From Astropecten irregularis (taxonomy: Eukaryota; Echinodermata; Asteroidea; Paxillosida; Astropectinidae): a DNA stretch of 64,000 bases. Location: assembly GCA_963971285.1 (NCBI GenBank), contig OZ020250.1, positions 11,702,499 to 11,766,498 of the forward strand, read 5' to 3'. The position numbers and the translations under genes are program-made. Of the stretch, positions 44,901 to 56,900 are shown piece after piece; position 1 is the stretch's first letter, and each line of letters opens with the position of its first letter. A model generated the notes under the pieces. That model had not been told where the DNA came from and did no database searches. It saw only the letters and a list, made by a program, of their open reading frames with translations.

Positions 44901-47900
44901 AAAAGGGGCCCATTGTTTCCTGACCTGAGTCGGTACCTGGATTCTCTCCTAACAGTGATTAGTTCCTGTAAATACTTTGGAGAGAGTCCAAAAAGAGATT
45001 TAAATGTTAGCAATACGATCTTAAAGTGAATTCTGAATTGAATAGGCAGCCAGTGAAGTTGACGTAATACAGGTGTTATATGTTCAAACCTCCGTGTGTT
45101 TGTAACAAGTCTGGCAGCTGCATTCTGGACCCTTTGTAGTTTTGCTAGTTGCCCTGCTGACAGACCATACAATAAGCTGTTACAATAGTCCAGACGACTG
45201 GTCACAAAAGCATGGACTAGTGTAGAAAGGGAATCACTTGACAGGAATTTACTAATGCGTCTGATGTTATGAAGGTGAAAAAATGCTGCAGAGCAAGCTT
45301 TGTTAATGTGGGTATTCATCTTAAGTTCAGAGTCGAACCATGATCCCAGATTCCTGACACATGTGGATGGATTAACAATAGAATCGCCTACTGTGATGTT
45401 AGCAGTTATTTTTTTCAGCTGCTGTCTGGTGCCGATGATCAACAACTCACTCTTAGTATCATTGATCATTAGCCTATCTTGCAACATCCACTACCTAATA
45501 TCCCGTATGCAACTTTCCATCGCATCTACAGCAGACTGACAGGAGATATCGTCTGGTCTGAAAGACAGATACAACTGTGTGTCATCAGCATAACAGTGGA
45601 CATTAGGCAGATGATGCTCAACTATGTCAAATAATCTGGACGCATAAACGGTGAATAAAAGTGGTCCTAAACAAGATCCTTGAGGGACCCCACAGTTAAG
45701 TCCAAACTTTTTCGACAAGGTTCCTTGGATGGACACGCGTTGGCTTCTACCTGACAAATAAGATGAAAACCAATCCAAAGCTTTGCCAGAAACTCCAGCT
45801 TTCAACTGTAGACGTTTCAGCAAGATTTTATGATCGACCGTATCGAAGGCTGCACTTAGGTCTAAAAGAACAAGTAAAGTCACATGCTGGGAGTTCATCT
45901 TCAGCAATATGTCGTCAACTACCTTCAGAAGAGCAGTTTCCGTACTATGATTTTTCCTGTAAGATGATTGATAGACCGGAAACAGACAATGTTTGGACAT
46001 ATGACAATACAATTGGTCACACACTGAGAGTTGTGAGAGCTATGAAAATGAAGGATTGAAGAAATATGGCACTGGACCTCCTGCCTGGACTCTGGGCTTC
46101 CATTTGTGACCATTTTTGATGCAATTGGGTGAGAAAGTGGGTCTATTTCAGCCGCTTTGCAGAGGGATGTTTTTTTGAAAATGGCTTCTTTGACTGGAGT
46201 GATCCATACCTTGTTTTAGGGGTGGTCAGCTGAGAATGAGTATAACTCAAAAATTCAATGGTCACCCTACCATAAAATGAAAAGAAAATGAAAGGTGACA
46301 TGTTCATCATCATTTTTCTGTGCAACTTGAACAGCTGTGAGAGTTCTGTATATTTTTAAATGATTTTTGAAGTTTGAGGATTTATCACTGTTGTCTATGG
46401 GAGTTTATTTACTTGGGTGCAACCCCCTGTTCCTTACAACCAGCTTGTATCTGTATCTGGGGATAAGGGGATAATAATCTGTGCCTTTGAATGGTACATG
46501 TACTTTCCAGATACTGTGCACATTGTAAATGCTCTGTTTATTTTATAATAATTAATATCTCTACCCCTTTGTTACTGTTTGTTATGTCTGGTCTGATAAA
46601 AAAAAAAGTTTGCGAGTGAAGTTTCTTTTTTTATCTCTCTCTTTTTCGTTTGCTTTAACAAAGCTGATTAAACAATGTTTAAAAAAAAACTGTTTTGCTG
46701 ATTTTGCGAACTGGCTCCGATGTGGGGTGAGGCTGCTTGCATTGAGGTTCAGGCATTGTCATATCAGTTTCTGAACACCGCTTTGAGCTTACATTTACAT
46801 TGGAATCAATACAATGTTATCTGTTAGGTGATTTTAATATAAATCTTCTTAGCAACGAAATGCATACTGCAACTAATGATATACTTAACCTCTTCTATAC
46901 TTACTTTTTTCGTCCAACAATTGATAGACCAACTAGAATAACCCCAAACTCGGCAACTTTGATTGACAATATCTTTACCAACAGTAATGATCCGTTTTCT
47001 ACCTTTATTGTGCTGTCTGACTTCAGTGATCATCTTCCAGTCATTTTGCTTAGAACAAATTTGGCCCAAGCCAAGTCAAATAAACCTATCTTTTTCTGGA
47101 AACGTAATACTTTGGCACAAAATCAAGCTGCTGTGAAATACGAATTAGGGCAAGTTGACTGGAATTTAGTCATAACCAGTGACGACGTACATGTAACCCT
47201 GCAATATTCTCTGGAATTTGAATGTGTTGAAAAAGATTGGAGTAATGAATTTATCAAATTTAAGGAAAAAGGTGATCAATGTCATGCAATGTCATTGATC
47301 ACCTTTTTCCTTAAATTTGATAAATTCATTACTCCAATAAGTTTAATGAAGTCCTTGACAGGTGCATGCCTTTAATAAGACGTTTAACAATCGAAACAAA
47401 GGGCGAAAATATCCCTGGATTACTGCTGGTTTGCTTAAGTCTATAAGAAAGAAAAATAAAATGTACAGAATATTCAGAAAAAATACCTGGAAAATTATCA
47501 ACAAAATTCTAAAGAAAAAGCGATAACATTGTCAGCCTATAAACTCGTTTCAGATGAATAATTATGATGTCAAGGACCCACATATAATTGCTGAGCATTT
47601 CAACCAGTATTTTGTAAACATAGGAAAAAATCTTGCCTCCACCATTCCTCATAATACATCCGATCCAACTAAATATATCAATGCTGACTTTCCTGATTCC
47701 TTATTCCTTATTCCTTATTCCTAAGCCCTATTACTCAGGAAGAACTCCTTGATTGTATTAATAAACTTCCTAACAAGAAAAGTTCTGGACATGATGAATT
47801 TGATAATATACTAATCAAAGATGTATCTCCTTGTATTGTCCAACCTTTAACAGATATCTTTAACAAATCCTTAATCTCCGGAGAAGTCCCCAATGAGCTC

Positions 47901-50900
47901 AAAATAGCCAAAGTTACCCCGGTTTATAAAAGTGGAGACCGTTCCCAGTTCACAGATTATCGTCCCATATCGGTCTTGCCTTGTTTCTCCAAGCTGCTAG
48001 AAAGACTGGTTGCTAACTGCCTTAACAAATATATTTCCAAGTTTAATTTATATTGACACATTCCCAATATGGCTTCAAGTTCAGGGCCAATTATTCAACC
48101 CAGTATGCTCTCATTAATTTACTTGACAAAGTTATATCTAGTCTGGACAAACTTGAACATACCATTGGCATTTTTCTGGATCTTTCAAAGGCTTTTGATA
48201 CAATTGATCATTGACATCTCATATCCTACTTTCCATTTATAATACTTTATCATTACCCTATCTACAATATGGTATACTTGCTTGGGGAAACACCCACAAA
48301 ACTCTTCTTGATAAATTGTTCATTGTCCAAAAGAAATCCTTAAGAGTGATAAACGGATCTAGCTCTCGAGAACACTCTGCGCCACTATTTGTTAAATTTC
48401 GCACATATTTGATCTGTATAAATATTATTTGTGTGCTCTTATGTGTCAATTTGAAAAAAATACTTTGCCTTTAAATATTAAATCCCTCTTTATAAGAAAC
48501 ACGAATATTCATAACTGCGGCACCAGATCATCAAAGAAGCTCCATCGTACAAAAGCTAGAACATCCATACACCTATCCACTGTAAGACACCAGGGACTCC
48601 TCCTGTGGAACACTATTCGATCTACCTTACCAATGACGTCTATCAGAGCATTGCAAAGGGTGTTATAAAGAGCAACTTCTCTCTGCGTATAATTATTAAT
48701 GGTAAAAATTAATTACTTATATCCTATTAAGCATTAAACTGTGAAGGAGAATGATTGCATGATGCCGTTATTTTACTTTTTCTATACTGCAATACGTAAC
48801 ATTATTCATTGCTACTTTTGTAAGTTAAGATAATCCCCCCCACAGAAGTGTGGTAGGGGTCTACGAACGAGTACTTACCTGTAGAGCCACTACTTATGCA
48901 TATTTCCCTAGACCGTCAGGTATTCACGCTAAGAATAGATACAACAGCGCCCCCTATTGACCTACCCACAGTGCCCCACGGCATGTATGCCACGTAAGCG
49001 TCCTCTTTTCTCGGTTGAACTCAGGGTAGAATGCCCAAACATCGAGAATAGTGGGGAGGAGGGGGGGATGCTCTACAGGTAAGTACTCGTTTGTAGACCC
49101 CTACCACACTTCTGTGGGGGGGAGTCTACTTCACTCGTCTTACCTGTAGAGCCACTACTTATGCATAGACTGGCACCGGCAAAAGGCGGTGGGTATGCGA
49201 GATGCTATTGTATACAGAAAGGGGCACTGTAACTAAGGCAAGCCCTGGCATAACTTGTGTGCCCACCTGAGGGCAGGGCAAGGAGGCCAGGCAAGACATC
49301 TAAGTTTCAAAACAAAACTTATGAAGCAACAGCCTTAGCAAGGAGCAACCAATCACAAACCTGCCAGGGGCATTTATATGAGGTTGCATCAGCACCCGTT
49401 GCGCTAACATGCGCGGAAGGGGGTAATACGGATAGTAAGGAGCCCGAAGAGCGACATATTGAATGATATGAGTACATCGGGGTTCAAAGAAAATGTTAGA
49501 ACAATCGGGGGACTCGCCTATTTCTGCGAGGCCCCAAGAAAAAACGGGTCTCGGGATGCGGCTCTGGAGGCCATCTCCAGCACTGCTCTCCCGATCCTGA
49601 CCTCCGTCCGAAGAGCGTCCTTCAGGTAGCACTCCGTGGAGGTGTTTGGGGTTCTCCAGCATGTTGTTTGGATGATACCACCTACAGAAGCACCCCTAAA
49701 GAAGGCCCACCCATGGAGGCAGGGCATGGTCCACCATAAGTGGAAGCCGTTCCGACCTTATGCATCTGGGCTGAACTGGCGGCTCATGTCAACGGTACAA
49801 GCGCAGATGAGAGTATGGCCGAGACTAGCTAGTGAGCAAACATGTTGCAAGAAGCCAGTCCGTACAGCGGGGTTGATGAGATAAATAGCCAGGAACAGGC
49901 AGCTCTGAGCGGCTTGTTCAGTCGATACACCACTTAAGAGCCCTGACCGGGCACCACAAACCGTAGTCCGGCACAGGCGAGAAGGAATTGATGACCGGGA
50001 CAAAGATATCCGGGGGTCAAATGTCCTTGGTCAAGGAACCCCAACCTCGGGGTAAGGCAGACACCACCTGGTTCCCATCGGAAGTGGCATACCACCGACG
50101 TAAGGAGTTGGTAAAAAGGGGCTCGAACAGGGGCCTTAAAAGCGTGGCCAGCACGCTGAAAAGGATCCCATGCATCAATAAGCCTGAGCGACAAGGGTAC
50201 GAGACAGACGTCCCCCTGAACAACAAGTGGAGAGCCCGATTATCCAACACGAACTGAGGGCCTGAGGGCCTCTGAGAACACCTGCTATGGTCGAACGATG
50301 ACTCATCGATGACCGCGTGGTCGCTTTGACCAGTCAAGCTATACCAGAAAATCTGCAACCTCCCCTACAGAAGCATTTAGGGGAAGCAGAGATCAGATCC
50401 AGCACCATTTGGGAAGGGTGATGGAAGCTGCTATCGTATATTTTCCTGGTAGGTGCCCTGCGACTGCAGGCTGCAAGAACCGCAGCTCGCTGAGGAAGGC
50501 TAACCGTGTGAAGGGGATGCTTGACACCACCCAGCACGTTAGGTGGAGATCCTGCCGAGCCAGGTGAGGGAAAACCTAAGCTCAGCAGGAGCAGAATGTC
50601 TGCTCTATGCAGAATAAAGACCGGCTGATGCATTTGGGGGCTGGGCAGTCTGGAAAACCAGGACTGGCAGGACCATAATGGGAGCTATGAGGAGGACTTA
50701 ACAATCCTGATCAAGCTTGGTCACCACGCGAGGCATGAGGGAAAGGGCAAAAAGGCATAAGCCAGCAGCCCGTCCCTCTGCATCAACAGCGCATGCATCC
50801 GACATGTCTGGGGATTGGGGACCCTCGTGATAGACCAGCAGCCGCTGAGCGAAACTAGATCGACATGGGGCCGATCTAATAGCCGGAGGGAAGGCAAGGG

Positions 50901-53900
50901 AATCTGCGTGCGCAGAGACCACTCTGTCGGCCAGATACATCTGCCTGAGAGAGCAGAGCATCGGCAATGGCGTTCTCCTCTCTCGGGCAATGCGCCGCTG
51001 AAGGCACATGCATCGATGGCAGATGGTTCAAGTGAGTGAACATGGCCGGGGAGACCATGTCTTCCCTCCATGGCACCATGTAAGAAAACCACGGATGTGA
51101 TGTCGCGACAGACGGGGCAGATCAATCCATAAGATAGGTCAGAACAGCCAGAGAGCATTGAATGACTCGAGTGATGCTCGGGGCTGCACTGGCCCGCTAC
51201 TTGGCTTGGGTGGGCTGAAGCCCCCAAACCAGAAAGTGACACGACTGTCGCAACAGATGGAGATAGTTGAGGCCTACAAAAAGGCGTGGCCCGACACAAT
51301 GTTGGGGAGGTCCGACAAAAATCAAAGGTGCGGGAGCGGCCAAGGTGTGACTGGCACGCGAAGGCTCAAGGGTTGAGGCCTCGACCGGTAAAGGGAGAAC
51401 AGGTGCAGCTGGGTGACACTCAGAGCATGCCTATCAGACCGGCCATAAGGCCCAGCAGCTTGAGCTAAGCTCGTGCTGGGGGCTTCGTCGCCCGGAGACA
51501 GAGGGACATCGGCAAAAATTTTGGCTGCAATGCAACTCGGGCCGGGAAAGCCTTCTCCGCACTCGCATGGAGGTTGGAGACCGGGAGAACCACTGGGATA
51601 AATACAAGGCCTCAAGTAATGTTGAGAGCTGGCACTGCGGCCATGCAAGACTGTCTTACTATGAGCCACTAGTCGAAGAACATGAGAAACATCATGCCCT
51701 GCCGACGCAGTGCGGTCAAACGGCCAGACACCTACAATTTGGAGGTGGCGTGCCGTGAAGTGTTGAAAACGGCAGTTGAAAACCTCCAGTGATCCGGTCT
51801 GATAAAGTGAGAAGGTACACTTCCTACAGATCTAGGCTTGATCCCCATGCTAGCGTTCGGATAAGCTCGAGGGAAAATCCGAGAGTACCTACATAAAAGC
51901 GACAAGGCAGAACGAATCTGCTGGGGAATTCCAATTTAGAATCGGGTGCCATGTCCCAACCAATAAGGTTGACATGGACCCCGATTGTGGCCCCCTCTTG
52001 GGGGTTATATACGAATTGCCCCTTTCTCGAGGAGGGAGACTATTACAGCCTCGAGAGAGCGGCGCCCTGCTATATCGGTCAGCACTGATGTGGGCCGAAC
52101 GAGCATTTTCAATGGGGTGGTCGTAAACGCGTTACCTAGTTTGGGCGAACGGGTCCAGCACCCAGCGGTCAGGCCAACCCTGCAAACCCATGAGGCAGCC
52201 TCCTCAGGGGCCCACGGCGGGGCCCATGGCGGGAGAGTAATTAGCGTCCCGGCCGAGGGAGAAAAACAGCCTGGCCAGAGGTAGGCACAAGATGAGGTGA
52301 TTGTTGGGCTTCCAAAATACCACGAGTAGAACCGAGTGGGCTACATCGGGGATCAATGAAAGATGGCCTGCATCTGCCAAGAACCGAAATTGGGTGCCAG
52401 GGCAGAAAGACTCTTGAGGCTTAACCCATCGGTAGTCCTCAAACTCTTGGCTATAACCAGCTTGAAAACTTCAAGCTTCCCTGCAAATGGAAAAGGTCCA
52501 AGCAGGGGAAGGGCATTGAGACTATCGCGGTCGCCCTGACCGAGATGGAGAATCTAGCACATTGACCAAACGGGCCAAGGTGCAAGGGAGGAAACACAGG
52601 CAGTAACAATTGCAGTGAAAAAGGGGCAATCAGCGTGCTCAAGGAATCACTGACTCCTCTTCACAATTGGGAACCCAATATTCCGTGAGAAACAAGGAGG
52701 TGACGCCCAAACAATGGATGGAGGGGACTGCCTTATCCAGCGTATCCCCAGCGTACTGCGGACCTCGACCATGAGGGGCCGCTTGGACATCAAGCACCTC
52801 TCATTCAGCTGCGTACTTGTCCTTTGTTGTCATCGACAAAGAAAGTTAAAACATCCACCGCCGTTGGGAAACAATAATAATTGCGCTCCAGAAACGGGTA
52901 AGCATGCCATTAAACAGTGGACATGGACCCGGAAATTCAATCGACACACCTGGTCCAATGGGATCGCCAGGGAAAAACATCGTCGATGCTGCGCGTAAAT
53001 GACCTGTGGTCCCACATGGAAGGCTCCTCCTCAGTGGGAACTGTAACAAGTCATGTTTTTTTTTGTATTTTTTTGCACGAGACGAAGCTCCGACTCTGTA
53101 ATAGAAAAACCACTGCAGTAGGGCCACACCCTCGACTTCAGATAAATACTCTGAGGAATGAGACGATTGTGGCGAACAGGGATAATCCTGGGCGGCAGTA
53201 GGGACACGCTGCCTAGTACATGTACATGCAGCGTGGGCTTATGGCTGAATGGCCTATCCAGAGACAATAAACAAAGACTGGTGTAGGCTCAGAGCTGGAG
53301 GGGACGCCGGCGCATAGCTAGCTTGCGTGCGGCAAAACTCCTTTGTCCCCGAGCCACCCGACCGCGACCAACGATCGTGAGTGACTGAGCGTGGAACACA
53401 GGATCACCCTGCCGATCAATGGTGCCTATCCGATTGAAAAGGCTTAGCTAAAAATTCACCCTGTGAAAACAAGACGTCGCCCTTGCAGCATTTGCCGCGG
53501 CGGGACCGGCCAGATAAATAGGTCTACATGCAGTTCACCGAACCCGGCGAAAATTCGCGTTATCTTCGGTCTGACTTTTTTATTTATTATTAAATCTTTA
53601 TATTATATAATATATTATTATATCTTTCGACGGACAGCCCCGCGGTGCGACAGAGGAAGGGATCCGCTGCGACCTGGGTCATCAGGACCCGGGAGCAACT
53701 GATAAAACTCGAAGAACCCGAGACGAGCGAGGTCGACGGCCGGGAGGCTGGGCCACCCGCACCGACGACAGCCCACCTGGCCAACGGCACCCTGAGCCCC
53801 GTAGGCTAAGCGCGCGTTGCGCGGTCGGGGAGATCGGGCAAGAGCCAATCCCGGCAGTGTGTGGCACTCGCCATCGTGCTGGGAAGGCCAGGTGCACCGT

Positions 53901-56900
53901 CCGTGTCTGTGGAGCCTCGGTGGTCAGTCGGCTGAGACTGCCCCGGGTCCGGAGGTGCAGGGGTGTAGGGAACACGGTCGAACCGCGTTTACCCTGACAA
54001 CCGCCCTTCTTCAGTTTGGCTCTCCCCGATAACCCCGGGAAGAGCCCGAAACGAGCGAGGCCGACGGCCCGGGGTAGGCCCAGGTTGGGTCACCCCAGTG
54101 GCCACAGCCCGCCCGGCCAACGGCGCTCCGAGCCCCATGGGCTGAGCGCGCGTTGCGCCGGGGAGACCGGCCAAAAACCCGTCCCGGCAGCGCGTGGCAT
54201 CCGCCACCGTGCCGGGAGGGTGCACCTTGTCAGTGGAGCCTCGGTGGTCAGTCGGCTGAGACTGCCCCAGGTCCGGAGGTGCAGGGGGTGTAGGGAACAC
54301 GGCCGAACTGCGTTTACCCTGACGACCGCCCTTCTTCGGTTTGGCTCTGGCATAGGATGGCTGTTTTATGGTAACCTTTGCAGAGCCGCACCTTACGTGT
54401 ACCTTTCTCGTTCCGTCCGAGTTGACCGCAGACGGGGACCGGGTGAGGTCCCGACTGGGCCGACGGAACTGCCCGCGCCTCCGGCCGACCGAGGCTGACG
54501 GACAGGGGACTGCCGCCCGGGTAACGGGGTGTACCCGGCGGAGTCCGTACACGAGAGCACGGACCGCACTGGGGAGTGGCTGTGCACCCCAGTATTTGCA
54601 GGACCGGCCCTATCTGATCGTTTCGCACCACAACAACAATACACAAGAAGAAACACTAAAACTCTACAAACGTTGTTAAAAATACCTTTAACAGAAAGCT
54701 CTTTTTGCGTGAAATCACGGATGGAACGTAAACACGTCCTACCCGCCCTGACGCCAAGAGAAAAGAGGACACTTACGTGGCATACATGCCGCGGGGCACT
54801 GTGGGTAGGTCAATAGGGGGCGCTGTTGTATCTATTCTTAGCTTGAATACCTGACGTTCTAGGGAAATATGCATAAGTAGTGGCTCTACAGGTAGAGGAG
54901 TGAAGTAGACACAAACAAGTTATATGATTCTAGCCTTACAACGTTGTATTTAGTTATATCTTAAAATTCCCTTAATTAATCTTAATTATTATTTAACCAT
55001 TATTATTCAATGTAAAGGGGGCAGACCTTTGTACAAGCAACGGCTTCTTGTCTGAACTCCTCATACTATTAGCTTACTTTGTAATAAATGTACTCAATGT
55101 AATAACATTATAAAAGTATGAAATAAACCTGAACCTGAACCTGCTTCAGAGACTGGTGAATGCTCAGTGTCTGCGATGGAGGTGAGCTGGAATTTGTTGG
55201 CTTCATGGGTTGACAGATGAAGATGTTTCCTATTCCGTTGTGCTGAACAACATATAAAGACCTTGGTGCTAAGTAATGTTCGAAAAAAGTTGCTGGTTGC
55301 CAGGTCTTCATGCCGGGAAATGGAGCCATACAGACAGGATCACTAGGACGTAGAGGGGGAAGATCTTTGCCAGCTTTCTGGTCAAAGTACATGTACATGT
55401 AGTGCTTCTGTTGAACCTGGCTTTTCTTCAGAAGCTGTTTGACTTCTTAGGAGTTGTGGAACTGGTTGCAGTAGAGATCGGACAACTGCAAGCATGTTAC
55501 GGGGTCTGCGTCCCATCAGAAGCTGTGCCGGACATAGGTTGCAACTGGCAAGTCATGCAAGTGGCATAGTGCGGTAATCTAGAAGTGCTAGATTTCTATC
55601 CGGGCTCTTCTTCCATAGGCATTTGACGATCTGGTCTACTCGTTCTGTCTCACCGTTGGATTGAGGGTGGTAACGTGAGGATGTGATGTGCTGAATCTCA
55701 AATTCTATGCAGAACTTGTGGGAGTCTGATGAAGAGAAATGCAGGCCGTTGTCTATTCTCAGCTTTTCTGGAATGCCATGGCGACTGAACTGAGTCTCGA
55801 GTGCATTGATGAGGGTTTGACTGGTGAGATCTGATAACTTCTCCACCTCAATGAACTTAGAGTAGTAGTCGATTATGACGATGTACTGCTCCCTGTGGTA
55901 GTCGAAGATATCACAGCCTAGTTCGGCCCAAGGTAAGTCTGGAAGCTTGGTCTTCTGTAGTGGTTCTGCGGCTTGGCGATTCTGGTGTGTGTTGCAAATG
56001 TTGCAATCACTGATCAGGTCTTCTATCTGGACACCCATACCTGGCCAGTACAGGGCTTCTCTTGCTCTTTGTTTGCACTTGACCATGCCAAGGTGTGATG
56101 CATGAATCTGTGCCATCATGTCTGTTCTCATGGTTGGTGGCACGACGATACGCATTCCTTTGTAAATATGAGGTCCCCTCATATTATCGTGGGTGGCGAC
56201 TTTAATGTACCAGGGGCCGATTTCACTAACGTTTGCGATCATCGCTAAAGCCCAAAACCATCGCTACACGGAAAATCAATCGTGGTTTATAAAACAGTCT
56301 GAGCTGCATGATTCCGTGCTTGTTGAATCGCAGACACAACATGGCGGCTACATTCAAATCCATGCGGTAGTGTCTCGTTTGTGGAAAGCTAGAGTTAATA
56401 TTATTACGCACCCACAATTAATGTGTGTGTACTACCAGCTTTCATGTTGTAATATTTACCATAATAGAAATAGATCGTGTGTATAGTAACAGTGTTCAAT
56501 GCCCTCATGCATCATGCATGTCCGACTATGCGACGAATAAAGTATACTATCATGACAACTATAGCAAGCAGTAGGCAACACAGACATTATTTCAATTCCC
56601 CATGACAATACCACAGCGCACCGTGACTATTCCCGATCCCACGATCGACACCGAAGCATAGTACAGTACTAGTCATGTACGATACTGCATTATCATGGTA
56701 CACGGAGGTCATTCGTTACAGGTCATCCATATTCATTAGATACCAATTCAACTGGATTTTTGCGGGCGCTGATTGGTTCCTCCGGAAATCCGAAGGAAAA
56801 ATAAAGAAAAAGTTAAACAATTCATACCAAATGCCCAAGACTGTAATGCGAGCAGCTGGGTCAAATGAAGTCACGAGAGGGTGCACTGGCACGATAGGGT

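Larger units (their letters stand above)
48834..54910 (-). mobile_element. DIRS-type tyrosine-recombinase retrotransposon
   Basis: The termini are 136-bp inverted repeats (48877-49012 and 54758-54893) with four mismatches. Outside them are unpaired extensions of about 43 bp (left) and 17 bp (right). An internal complementary region (49070-49167) is complementary to both outer edges joined together. This is the layout that defines DIRS elements, which replicate through a circle and integrate by a tyrosine recombinase without target duplication. On the minus strand, coding remnants run from a gag-like region (about 53.6-54.5 kb) through RT and RNase H (about 52.6-50.7 kb) to the recombinase (about 50.6-49.6 kb). 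All are broken by shifts and stops. GC content is well above the flanks. Confidence 0.9.

Noticed and set aside
49257-54816. Many long plus-strand ORFs in the 49-54.8 kb block
   Set aside because: They are antisense shadows of the GC-rich DIRS element; recognisable protein blocks are on the minus strand only.
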